This document shows, one piece after another, positions 7,027-12,496 of a DNA stretch of 14,587 nucleotides; positions within the stretch are counted from its first letter, which is position 1, and each line of letters starts with the position of its first letter. The DNA is from Flavobacterium psychrophilum. GTDB taxonomy: Bacteria; Bacteroidota; Bacteroidia; Flavobacteriales; Flavobacteriaceae. The position numbers were made by a program, and so were the translations under genes. Where the stretch lies: positions 1-14,587 of the forward strand of contig QFQM01000110.1 in assembly GCA_003243255.1 (NCBI GenBank), read 5' to 3'. Under the pieces are notes generated by a model that was not told the DNA's origin, searched no databases, and saw nothing but the letters and a program-made list of their open reading frames with translations.

Positions 7027-7287
7027 CTACGAATATACCTCAATTCGACCCTTAAACGGAAATGACTTTTCAGCATTCTCCAGAAGAGTTTTGTTAAGAG
7101 TTTCGTAAACTGTTTCAATATCTTTCTCAAGATAAAAATTGTGACCCAACTTTTCGGTGTAGCGCACAGTTTTCAATGTTTCAGCAGGTGTAGGCTTATT
7201 CCAACTATTGAAATCAGTCTTGGAATCACCAGCAACCCATCCATTTGGCGTTAAATGCCAATAAGTGTACTCATAGCTTAGTGCCAT
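7027..7287 (-). CDS. Small hypothetical protein, 86 aa
   Basis: Not recognised. The product begins MALSYEYTYWHLTPNGWVAG and is rich in aromatic residues at the N terminus; the centre (KPTPAETLKTVRYTEKLGHN) is polar, and the C-terminal part (IETVYETLNKTLLENAEKSF) looks helical. There is no membrane or secretion signal. The stop abuts the hairpin shared with the frameshifted gene. The start at 7287 is the only suitable ATG, and no Shine-Dalgarno is present. It sits alone, followed upstream by a 334-bp stretch without a firm gene. Confidence 0.6.
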   Translation of the reverse strand: MALSYEYTYWHLTPNGWVAGDSKTDFNSWNKPTPAETLKTVRYTEKLGHNFYLEKDIETVYETLNKTLLENAEKSFPFKGRIEVYS

Positions 7288-7424
7288 AATAATTAAAATT
7301 TGTGTTTAGAAAAAATTAAAACTCCTTATTGAAACCCGTGAGTAGTATAAAAACGCATTATTGTTTTTGTGAAAAAAGGGTCTATTGATTACAATACCAT
7401 AAAGGTAAGAAATCTTTTTAAGCT

Positions 7425-7450
7425 GAGTTTTCAACTATAGTTGAAAACTC
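7425..7450. repeat. Perfect 26-bp palindrome
   Basis: Two 13-base arms (GAGTTTTCAACTA and its exact complement) meet without a loop. There is no T-tract after it, so it is not an ordinary terminator; as DNA it could be an operator or recombination site, and as RNA a long hairpin. It lies in the 7288-7621 gap and ends 4 bp before the ATG of a possible 51-aa ORF. No second copy was found in the window. Confidence 0.8.
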
Positions 7451-7454
7451 CCTG

Positions 7455-7610
7455 ATGTCGATAGTATTAGTTGTTCTAAAATGGCATAATCTTAATTGGG
7501 AGTTATCTATGTCATACATTTTGTCAGGTAAAAAATGCGCTGGCAGTAATTTTCAGGCTGGAATGATTATTGTTAAAATCAAACAAAACGATTACGAAAC
7601 AAAAAAATAA
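7455..7610 (+). CDS. Possible small ORF, 51 aa, upstream of the P-loop gene
   Basis: An open frame starting just after the 26-bp palindrome: MSIVLVVLKWHNLNWELSMS..., ending ...IIVKIKQNDYETKK. An inner ATG at 7509 would give 33 aa. It ends 11 bp before the P-loop gene, which would suit a coupled leader or small partner. I see no family match, promoter or RBS, and an ORF this short can arise by chance in AT-rich DNA. It could equally be a remnant. The rest of the 7288-7621 gap holds the palindrome and nothing else I can support. Confidence 0.25.
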   Translation: MSIVLVVLKWHNLNWELSMSYILSGKKCAGSNFQAGMIIVKIKQNDYETKK

Positions 7611-7621
7611 AAAAGCAATTT

Positions 7622-8062
7622 ATGCCAAATGTAATAATCATTCTCGGAGATGTTAATGCAGGTAAAACTACGACGTGTAGTTATCTTTATACAGATCTAT
7701 TAAACAACCCATCGACCCCACCAGCACACATTTTCAACGGTGTTAGCGTTACAGCACCTAGTCTAAAATATAAGCGAGGTGGTGCAGTTAGGGATTTTTC
7801 AGCAGTGTTAAAATACAACGGTAAGGAGGTTGCCATTATAAGCGCTGGCGACAAATGGGGAGATTTAGAAAAACAAATTAAAGTCCTCTCAATACATGAT
7901 GTATTAGTTGTATGTGCTAGAACCAAAAGAACTAAAACGTACAAAAATTTATTTAAGATTTATGGAACTAACATTGTACATGAAGAACCAATAGTTAGAC
8001 AGGCTACACACGCTAAAAGTCTTAAGCAAGGTTATATAAATAATATAATCGCACACATCTAA
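7622..8062 (+). CDS. Small P-loop NTPase-like protein, 146 aa
   Basis: The N terminus MPNVIIILGDVNAGKTTTCSY is a hydrophobic strand followed by a Walker A motif, G9-x4-G-K-T. A second strand, GKEVAIISAGDKWGDLE (about 68-84), may supply a Walker B-like position, and HDVLVVCART (about 92-101) a further core strand. This fits a minimal nucleotide kinase or small P-loop ATPase fold acting in the cytoplasm; the substrate is unknown. At 146 aa it is short for most kinase families and lacks an obvious lid or base-recognition motif, though it does not look truncated. The start is the ATG at 7622 directly before the first strand. It ends at a strong hairpin and converges on the gene remnant at 8079. 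Confidence 0.65.
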   Translation: MPNVIIILGDVNAGKTTTCSYLYTDLLNNPSTPPAHIFNGVSVTAPSLKYKRGGAVRDFSAVLKYNGKEVAIISAGDKWGDLEKQIKVLSIHDVLVVCARTKRTKTYKNLFKIYGTNIVHEEPIVRQATHAKSLKQGYINNIIAHI

Positions 8063-8066
8063 ATAA

Positions 8067-8093
8067 ATAAAGCTGGCATTAGGCCAGCTTTAT
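8067..8093. terminator. Hairpin terminator of the P-loop gene
   Basis: An 11-bp perfect stem, ATAAAGCTGGC (8067-8077) with GCCAGCTTTAT (8083-8093), and a 5-nt loop, starting 5 nt after the stop at 8062. The right arm is formed by the last codons of the minus-strand remnant. The AAGCTGG core is shared with the hairpin at 14054. Confidence 0.7.
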
Positions 8094-8222
8094 CATTTTA
8101 TCCATCACATACATCTTTTCTATAATAGTGGCAAACTTCTTATTCGCTTGATCAATTGATAAAATTACTTGTTGCGGAAATATATATACTTTTAGAATTG
8201 TATATTTAAACTTTCTGATAAA
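8079..8222 (-). pseudogene. 3' remnant of a paralogue of the 134-aa gene at 14063
   Basis: The minus strand holds 47 open codons to TAA at 8081-8079, preceded in frame by TGA (8225-8223) with no usable start. The end, DQANKKFATIIEKMYVMDKM followed by IKLA, aligns with DMEANKVFCDTLTEKMYSMM followed by DKMIKLV of the intact product; the upstream part (YTILKVYIFPQQVILSI) aligns more loosely with its FVDMKVALPMIG. The first two thirds of the gene are absent. The similarity breaks off where the second mmcQ fragment begins at 8225, which marks a recombination junction. Even the converging plus-strand gene and shared hairpin are arranged as at the intact locus. Confidence 0.75.
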
Positions 8223-8224
8223 TC

Positions 8225-8317
8225 ATGACAATACAAGATTACTACGATTACTGCCTTGCCAAAAAAGGCGTTACTGAACATTTTCCGTTTGATGAGGATA
8301 CGCTAGTGACTTATTAG
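8225..8317 (+). pseudogene. 5' fragment B of an MmcQ/YjbR gene
   Basis: Translation MTIQDYYDYCLAKKGVTEHF, PFDEDTLV, then TY and TAG. It matches fragment A at 69 of 78 bases and the intact gene at 63 of 78, and retains about two codons more of the family sequence than fragment A (DTLV, compare DTIV). Similarity begins at the ATG and stops near 8307, so this piece sits between two unrelated gene remnants. No TAnnTTTG promoter precedes it. It cannot make a functional MmcQ domain. Confidence 0.8.
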
Positions 8318-8394
8318 AAAATGAGGCAAGTACTGTTAGAATTTCAATGAAGATTAAATTACCAACTAAAAGTAAAAGAAGTAAATACATGTAA
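8308..8394 (+). pseudogene. 3' tail of an unknown gene fused to mmcQ fragment B
   Basis: In a frame shifted relative to fragment B, codons from 8308 read DLLENEASTVRISMKIKLPT, KSKRSKYM, and TAA at 8392-8394, followed at once by a strong terminator. A basic C-terminal tail with a terminator directly behind it is what the end of a real gene looks like. Its front is missing, replaced by the mmcQ fragment. I cannot name the parent family, and 28 codons is too short to be sure it was ever coding. Confidence 0.4.
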
Positions 8395-8424
8395 AAAGCC
8401 CCAAATTTAGGGCTTTTTCTTTTT
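8393..8424 (+). terminator. Rho-independent terminator
   Basis: A 9-bp stem, AAAAAGCCC (8393-8401) with GGGCTTTTT (8410-8418), an 8-nt loop, and a T-rich run to 8424. It overlaps the stop codon of the remnant ending at 8394 and, read from the other strand, also suits the minus-strand gene ending at 8434. Confidence 0.8.
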
Positions 8425-8433
8425 AAATTTTGC

Positions 8434-8766
8434 TTACCTTATATTGTGGTATTCTCTAATTTTTTCAGCAATTTCTGTTCCATTTAAAACCGAAGGGAAC
8501 GCAACATAAAGGTTAGGCTTTGTTCCTGATGGAACAGCTTTCATTAGTTCCTCATAAGTTAACCTGCTGTAAAAGTCACAATAAATATAATGGCGTATAT
8601 AATCTTCATCGGTGTATTGTAACGTTAGAATGCAATCTTTGTAATTGAAATCTTCAATCTCTTTTTCAGTCAGTGGTAATGAAAATGAATACCTGACATC
8701 AATGAAATCTTTTGGTGCTGGCGAATACGAGATTAAATCCGCATCTGTTCTTGAAAGTTGTGGCAT
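8434..8766 (-). CDS. Hypothetical protein, 110 aa
   Basis: Not recognised. The product starts MPQLSRTDADLISYSPAPKD and is acidic, with many Tyr and Asp: 'DFNYKDCILTLQYTDEDYIRHYIYCDFYSRLTYEEL'. The C-terminal 'GTKPNLYVAFPSVLNGTEIAEKIREYHNIR' may form a strand plus helix. It has no membrane segment or secretion signal. It lies 7 bp behind the 132-aa gene at 8774, so the two form an operon and are probably co-translated. A small soluble acidic protein could be an immunity or antitoxin-type partner, but nothing here proves that. Confidence 0.65.
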   Translation of the reverse strand: MPQLSRTDADLISYSPAPKDFIDVRYSFSLPLTEKEIEDFNYKDCILTLQYTDEDYIRHYIYCDFYSRLTYEELMKAVPSGTKPNLYVAFPSVLNGTEIAEKIREYHNIR

Positions 8767-8773
8767 ATTGGTT

Positions 8774-9172
8774 TTATATTTCTGTTACTACTGTACGAGT
8801 CAGGTGAATTTCAAATCTTTCACCTTTAGGCACTACACCTAAAAATATTGTTTCACCATCATTCCTGAATGTAGGTTCTTTTAGTGCGTCTTCAAATGTA
8901 TCAACGTTATTTTCCGCTAACACCTCATTTATAGATTCTATGTACGGTTTAACATCTGCTGCATTTATTAAAAGCACTATTGATTCTCGGTTTTCTTTAA
9001 AGTGATTTATATAATAATGACCGTTAAAATCTTGCGCAAGATTTCCTATAAGTTCATAAAAAGTATTTTTATCATCTTTGGATGTTGTCTTTAAACCCTC
9101 GTATTCAATGTCAAAAATTTCAGATGGAAGATTTAAATCTTTTATAAGTTTTTGCGCTATTTTATCATACAT
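8774..9172 (-). CDS. Hypothetical protein, 132 aa
   Basis: Not recognised. The product starts MYDKIAQKLIKDLNLPSEIF and is acidic and soluble, with alternating helices and short strands: 'DDKNTFYELIGNLAQDF', 'ESIVLLINAADVKPYIESINEVLAENN', and a C-terminal beta-like 'ETIFLGVVPKGERFEIHLTRTVV'. There are no catalytic motifs I can identify. It is the first gene of a two-gene minus-strand operon with the 110-aa gene 7 bp downstream. Its upstream region is shared with the divergent MmcQ/YjbR gene; TATATTTA (minus strand, about 35 nt before the ATG) is a near match to the -7 element but has no well-spaced TTG. Confidence 0.65.
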   Translation of the reverse strand: MYDKIAQKLIKDLNLPSEIFDIEYEGLKTTSKDDKNTFYELIGNLAQDFNGHYYINHFKENRESIVLLINAADVKPYIESINEVLAENNVDTFEDALKEPTFRNDGETIFLGVVPKGERFEIHLTRTVVTEI

Positions 9173-9225
9173 AATGTTGTTGTTTTAGTTGGTTAGTATT
9201 GTAAATATAGTCGTTTTCTTCCAAT

Positions 9226-9276
9226 AATATTTTATCAACAATTGTTACCTGTCAATCATTCTAGCGTAGCTTTGTA
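9226..9276 (+). promoter_or_regulatory. Promoter/operator block, copy 1, before the MmcQ/YjbR gene
   Basis: A 51-bp block that aligns without gaps to 9736-9786 (44 of 51 bases the same). It holds TTTTATCAACAATTG, the perfect dyad AACAATTGTT (9238-9247), TTG at 9242-9244 and TAGCTTTG at 9267-9274 with a 22-nt spacer. The dyad overlaps the -33 TTG, where a bound repressor would block RNA polymerase. The ATG is 23 nt after the -7 element. Confidence 0.7.
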
Positions 9277-9296
9277 CAACTTTATCAACCCAAAAA

Positions 9297-9665
9297 ATGA
9301 ATATACAAGCATTTTACGAATACTGCCTTTCTAAAAAAGGTGTTACCGAGCATTTTCCATTTGATGACGATACCATAGTTTTTAAAGTGGGCAGTAAGAT
9401 GTTTGCGTTGTCATCGTTAAGTCAATGGGAAAAAGGAGAAGCATCGGTTAACCTGAAATGCGACCCTGAAAAGGCTTTAGAACTGCGTGCCGAATATGAA
9501 GCGATACAGCCTGGGTTCCATATGAACAAGATGCACTGGAACACGGTTACTGTTGATGGCGATGTGCCTGAGAAGCTGTTTCGCGAACTCATAACGCATT
9601 CCTATGAGCTGGTGTTTAAAAGCCTTACAAAAAAGCTTCAAGCAGAAGTTTTGGAACAGCAATAA
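9297..9665 (+). CDS. MmcQ/YjbR family DNA-binding protein (intact copy)
   Basis: A 122-aa protein with the complete family pattern: N-terminal MNIQAFYEYCLSKKGVTEHF, 'FKVGSKMFALSSL' (about 29-41), 'VNLKCDPEKALELRAEYEAI' and the signature 'PGFHMNKMHWNTVTVDGDVP' followed by a helix 'EKLFRELITHSYELVFKSL'. The fold (CyaY-like / double wing) is known for the family and members are annotated as DNA-binding; a role in mitomycin or DNA-damage tolerance is implied by the name more than shown. Its promoter block is duplicated before umuD, so I infer that both respond to the same regulator. Two truncated 5' copies of the gene lie upstream at 6112 and 8225. Confidence 0.88.
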   Translation: MNIQAFYEYCLSKKGVTEHFPFDDDTIVFKVGSKMFALSSLSQWEKGEASVNLKCDPEKALELRAEYEAIQPGFHMNKMHWNTVTVDGDVPEKLFRELITHSYELVFKSLTKKLQAEVLEQQ

Positions 9666-9735
9666 TTAATTAGCAAATTATACTTCGCTTTGTAACTTTG
9701 AGCCTGTAATTACTTTGTAGTAACTTTCTCGCGAT

Positions 9736-9786
9736 AAAATTTTATCAACAATTGTGACCTCTTAATCATTCTGCTGTAGCTTTGTA
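9736..9786 (+). promoter_or_regulatory. Promoter/operator block, copy 2, before umuD
   Basis: The second copy of the 51-bp block, with TTTTATCAACAATTG, AACAATTGTG (one mismatch from the dyad in copy 1), TTG at 9752-9754 and TAGCTTTG at 9777-9784. It fills most of the 136-bp gap between the MmcQ gene and umuD. The ATG is 18 nt after the -7 element, so umuDC has its own promoter. Confidence 0.7.
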
Positions 9787-9801
9787 ATTCCCCTAAAGCG
9801 C

Positions 9802-10263
9802 ATGAAAATGATACCTGTAATAAATGATATTAAGCTTACCTTTTTACGTCCTGATATCTCAGAAATAATTGAAGTTCCTTATTTTGATGATGGTGTTTCC
9901 GCTGGTTTCCCTTCACCTGCTGATGATTGGCAGGAAGTAAAGATTTCACTTGACAATGAAGTGTTTGGTAATAATGTATCAATCAAGTTTTGCGTTCGGG
10001 TATCTGGTCACTCCATGAAGAACGCTGGAATTGAAGATGGTGATGTAGTTGTTGTAAATAAGCTTCTTGAAGCGCAAAGCAATGATATATGTGTTTGTGT
10101 AATAAATGGCGAATTCACTCTTAAGAGATTAAAGATTGAATCTGATTGCGTTTGGCTTCTTCCAGAAAACGATAAGTACCCACCAATTCTTGTAAGTGAA
10201 AATGAAGGCTTCCAGATTTGGGGTGTTGTAACTCATACTTTAAAATATCACAGAAGAAAATAA
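9802..10263 (+). CDS. umuD: UmuD-like S24 family self-cleaving peptidase, DNA polymerase V subunit
   Basis: A 153-aa S24 peptidase without a helix-turn-helix. The cleavage site is visible as A34-G35 in SAGFPSPADDW; the catalytic Ser is S71 in RVSGHSMKNAGIEDGD and the Lys is K108 in GEFTLKRLKI. In the known family, RecA filaments on damaged DNA trigger autocleavage to UmuD', which joins UmuC to form the mutagenic polymerase V. The protein is slightly longer than E. coli UmuD, mostly at the N terminus. Its stop TAA overlaps the umuC ATG by one base (TAATG), so the two are translationally coupled. It has its own promoter block at 9736, shared in sequence with the MmcQ gene. LexA-like repression is possible, but no lexA is in the window. 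Confidence 0.92.
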   Translation: MKMIPVINDIKLTFLRPDISEIIEVPYFDDGVSAGFPSPADDWQEVKISLDNEVFGNNVSIKFCVRVSGHSMKNAGIEDGDVVVVNKLLEAQSNDICVCVINGEFTLKRLKIESDCVWLLPENDKYPPILVSENEGFQIWGVVTHTLKYHRRK

Positions 10264-11528
10264 TGTATGCCCTAGTTGACTGCAATAACAGCTACGTTTC
10301 ATTTGAGCGTGTCTTTAACCCAAAGTTAAGGAACAGGCCAGTTATTGTATTGTCAAATAATGATGGTTGCGCTATCGCTCGTTCAAATGAAGCAAAGAAG
10401 CTTGGTGTAAAAATGGGTGATGCCTATTTCTTATTGAAAGACCTGATAAAAGAACATAACATTGCGGTTTGTTCATCCAATTATGCGCTATATGCTGATA
10501 TGAGCAACAGGGTTATGACCCTTTTAAAAGATTTTACACCCGATGTTGAAGTTTATTCGATAGATGAAGCATTTATGAAATTCAAAGGCTTTGAGAATTT
10601 CAGTTTGGATGAGATTGGTACTAAGATTCATTATACGCTTCTTAAGGGCTTGGATGTACCCGTATCAATCGGCTTTGCACCGACAAAAAGTCTTGCTAAG
10701 GTTGCCAATAAGATTGCTAAGAAGTTTGCTGATAAGCTTGGAAGAAGTCATTACATTATTGATGATGAGGAAAAGCGTATAAAAGCTTTAAAATGGACTA
10801 AGATTGAGGATGTTTGGGGTATTGGAAGGCAGCACGCAAAGAAACTAAATAGCAAAGGTGTATTCAATGCTTATCAGTTTACCCAATTGCCTGATGCGTG
10901 GGTGCGAAAAGAATTCACTGTAGTAGGTTTAAGGCTTCTGCACGACCTTAGAGGAATTCCGACAATACAGGATGAGGATGTCAAAGACAAACAGAACATT
11001 GCTTGTACCCGTGCCTTTGATAATATGATATCAGATTATGAGCTGATGGCAGAAAGGATAAGCACATATACAACAACTGTTGCAGCGAAAGTCAGAAAAC
11101 AGAATAGTAATTGCCAAGTGATTCATGTCTTCATACAATCCAACGGGTTTAGACAAGATTTGCCCCAATATAACGCTGGTTACAGCATCAAATTACCATT
11201 CCCGACTTCCAGTACATTCCAGCTGAACAAATACGCTCAGATAGCCTTAAAATTGATTTATCGTGAAGGATTTCAATACAAGAAAGCTGGTGTTATCATC
11301 ATGGCTATCACTCCTGACAATACTCAGCAGCTTTCAATGTTTGAATATGAAGACCCACGTCATAAAGTGCTTATGAATGTTATTGATAGGGTTAATACCA
11401 GAATGTTGGGTGAAAAGATTAAATTTGGCAGGAATGACCTCAGAAGAAAATGGAAGATGAGGCAAGATTTTCTAAGTAAGAAGTTTACCACTAATATTCA
11501 CGAGATAATAACCGCCAAGGCCAATTAA
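10263..11528 (+). CDS. umuC: UmuC, Y-family translesion DNA polymerase (Pol V catalytic subunit)
   Basis: A 421-aa Y-family polymerase. The catalytic carboxylates are D6 (MYALVDCNNSYVSFE) and D101-E102 (VYSIDEAF); the finger motif VLSNNDGCAIARSNEAKKLG lies at 29-48. A helix-hairpin-helix region (IEDVWGIGRQHAKKLNSKGV) follows at about 181-200, then the little-finger domain. QLSMF at 356-360 fits the beta-clamp binding motif. The C terminus (WKMRQDFLSKKFTT) corresponds to the UmuC-specific DUF4113-type tail. It replicates past DNA lesions with UmuD'. I use the ATG at 10263, which overlaps the umuD stop; the longer frame from 10218 lies inside umuD and lacks family similarity. Its stop shares TTAA (11525-11528) with the stop of the convergent SRAP gene. 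Confidence 0.95.
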   Translation: MYALVDCNNSYVSFERVFNPKLRNRPVIVLSNNDGCAIARSNEAKKLGVKMGDAYFLLKDLIKEHNIAVCSSNYALYADMSNRVMTLLKDFTPDVEVYSIDEAFMKFKGFENFSLDEIGTKIHYTLLKGLDVPVSIGFAPTKSLAKVANKIAKKFADKLGRSHYIIDDEEKRIKALKWTKIEDVWGIGRQHAKKLNSKGVFNAYQFTQLPDAWVRKEFTVVGLRLLHDLRGIPTIQDEDVKDKQNIACTRAFDNMISDYELMAERISTYTTTVAAKVRKQNSNCQVIHVFIQSNGFRQDLPQYNAGYSIKLPFPTSSTFQLNKYAQIALKLIYREGFQYKKAGVIIMAITPDNTQQLSMFEYEDPRHKVLMNVIDRVNTRMLGEKIKFGRNDLRRKWKMRQDFLSKKFTTNIHEIITAKAN

Positions 11529-12163
11529 ATCAAGTCCTTTGAAATTGGTAATGCTTCCAATTCTATTTCCGTCCTGCTGTGATATGGCTCAAGCTGTTCA
11601 CGTTCCAACCACAAACCTTGTTCCTGCTTCTTAAGTATTACTGGCATCCTCTTTGCGCTATTGTGAATTTCTGCCATCAGTGTATTGGCTGCTGTTGTGA
11701 GTAATGTGAAGGTAATTTCATCACCAATTTGAGAGTATAGGCCAGCGATGGCAAAAGGTTTTTTATCAGGAACATTAATTGTATAAGGCACTTTATCAAC
11801 TTTCTTTGTTCCAACTTCTGGAACGTGCTTATATTCAATAAAGCTGTCAACAAGAATTAAGCAACGATTGTCAACATAACTTTTATAAGATGCCTTATCA
11901 TACACCTCTTCAATTTTTGCATTTAGGGTATTGGCTTTTTTGAAGAATTCTTTGCGGTCTTTAGTAGCAGCCCATGCAGGAATTAATCCCCATGTTCCAA
12001 ATACAATTTCATTGGGAGCATCATCGGTGATAATTGCAACTTTAGGATAATCGAATCCGAACAAGTAGCGACCTGGCTCGAAAAGAGTAGGGTCAACAAA
12101 TTTTGCATTCATTTCTAACTCCAATTCTGTTTGATTTTCGGGGGCTTTAACTTTGTAGCACAT
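11525..12163 (-). CDS. SRAP domain protein (HMCES/YedK family, SOS response-associated)
   Basis: A 212-aa SRAP protein. After Met removal, C2 (MCYKVKA) becomes the N-terminal Cys that forms a thiazolidine crosslink with abasic sites in single-stranded DNA, as established for HMCES and YedK. Other conserved parts are WGLIPAW (58-64), N81 in ANTLNAKIEE, E110 in LVDSFIEYKH and H167 in AEIHNSAKRMPVIL, which together complete the active site. The role is to shield abasic sites during replication and repair. It is the last gene of a minus-strand operon, 2 bp behind the 109-aa gene, and faces umuC tail to tail. Gathering SRAP with umuDC fits a DNA-damage module. Confidence 0.93.
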   Translation of the reverse strand: MCYKVKAPENQTELELEMNAKFVDPTLFEPGRYLFGFDYPKVAIITDDAPNEIVFGTWGLIPAWAATKDRKEFFKKANTLNAKIEEVYDKASYKSYVDNRCLILVDSFIEYKHVPEVGTKKVDKVPYTINVPDKKPFAIAGLYSQIGDEITFTLLTTAANTLMAEIHNSAKRMPVILKKQEQGLWLEREQLEPYHSRTEIELEALPISKDLI

Positions 12164-12165
12164 GA

Positions 12166-12495
12166 TTATTCTAATGTTAGAATTTGATACTTGTATGTAA
12201 CTTCTGTGATTCTTAATCTGAAATACTTGTTTATCCTCTCATCAGCATCCTTAAAAAAATTAGGTTGTCCGATTTCTATTGAACCCTTATCAAAAATAAA
12301 ATAGGTGGTGAAGTCTTTTCGTTTTCCCAGTTCATCATATAACGAGCTTTCTGGCTCTATAGGATAATCAATTTCTATCGGTGTAAAAGTTTCATCAAGG
12401 CTGTGATACATTTGATTAACAAATGGGTTTGGCATCCCTTCACCAGATGCTTTAAACTCTTTACCGCCTTTTATTGCTGCTATTATCTTTTTCAT
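12166..12495 (-). CDS. Hypothetical protein, 109 aa, in the SRAP operon
   Basis: Not recognised. It starts MKKIIAAIKGGKEFKASGEG and continues MPNPFVNQMYHSLDETFTPIEID; the C-terminal half (KDFTTYFIFDKGSIEIGQPNFFKDADERINKYFRL) looks like strands followed by a helix, ending EVTYKYQILTLE. It is a basic-to-neutral soluble protein with no signal peptide. It begins 1 bp after the stop of the 135-aa gene and ends 2 bp before SRAP, so the three are very likely co-transcribed and translationally coupled. That position suggests a link to DNA damage handling or simple operon capture; no motif supports either. Confidence 0.7.
   Translation of the reverse strand: MKKIIAAIKGGKEFKASGEGMPNPFVNQMYHSLDETFTPIEIDYPIEPESSLYDELGKRKDFTTYFIFDKGSIEIGQPNFFKDADERINKYFRLRITEVTYKYQILTLE
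12169..12183 (-). repeat. 15-nt motif TTCTAATGTTAGAAT, copy 1, just before the SRAP start
   Basis: An imperfect dyad (TTCTAA-TG-TTAGAA) that occurs again, identical, at 14469. Here it overlaps the last codons of the 109-aa gene (coding ILTLE) and lies 5 nt upstream of the SRAP ATG on the minus strand. It could be an operator or a chance match. Confidence 0.5.
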
Positions 12496-12496
12496 A

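Noticed and set aside
6048..9296. A CRISPR array or IS element made of the repeated mmcQ segments
   Set aside because: The repeats are about 78 bp, diverged, kilobases apart and are recognisable gene starts. There is no transposase and there are no terminal inverted repeats.
10218..10262. Extended N terminus for umuC
   Set aside because: These 15 codons lie inside umuD in another frame; the family start MYALVDCNNS coincides with the ATG at 10263, which overlaps the umuD stop.
10591..10782. Open frame of 63 codons within umuC
   Set aside because: It lies wholly inside umuC in another frame, with an Arg/Leu-rich product typical of out-of-frame translation.
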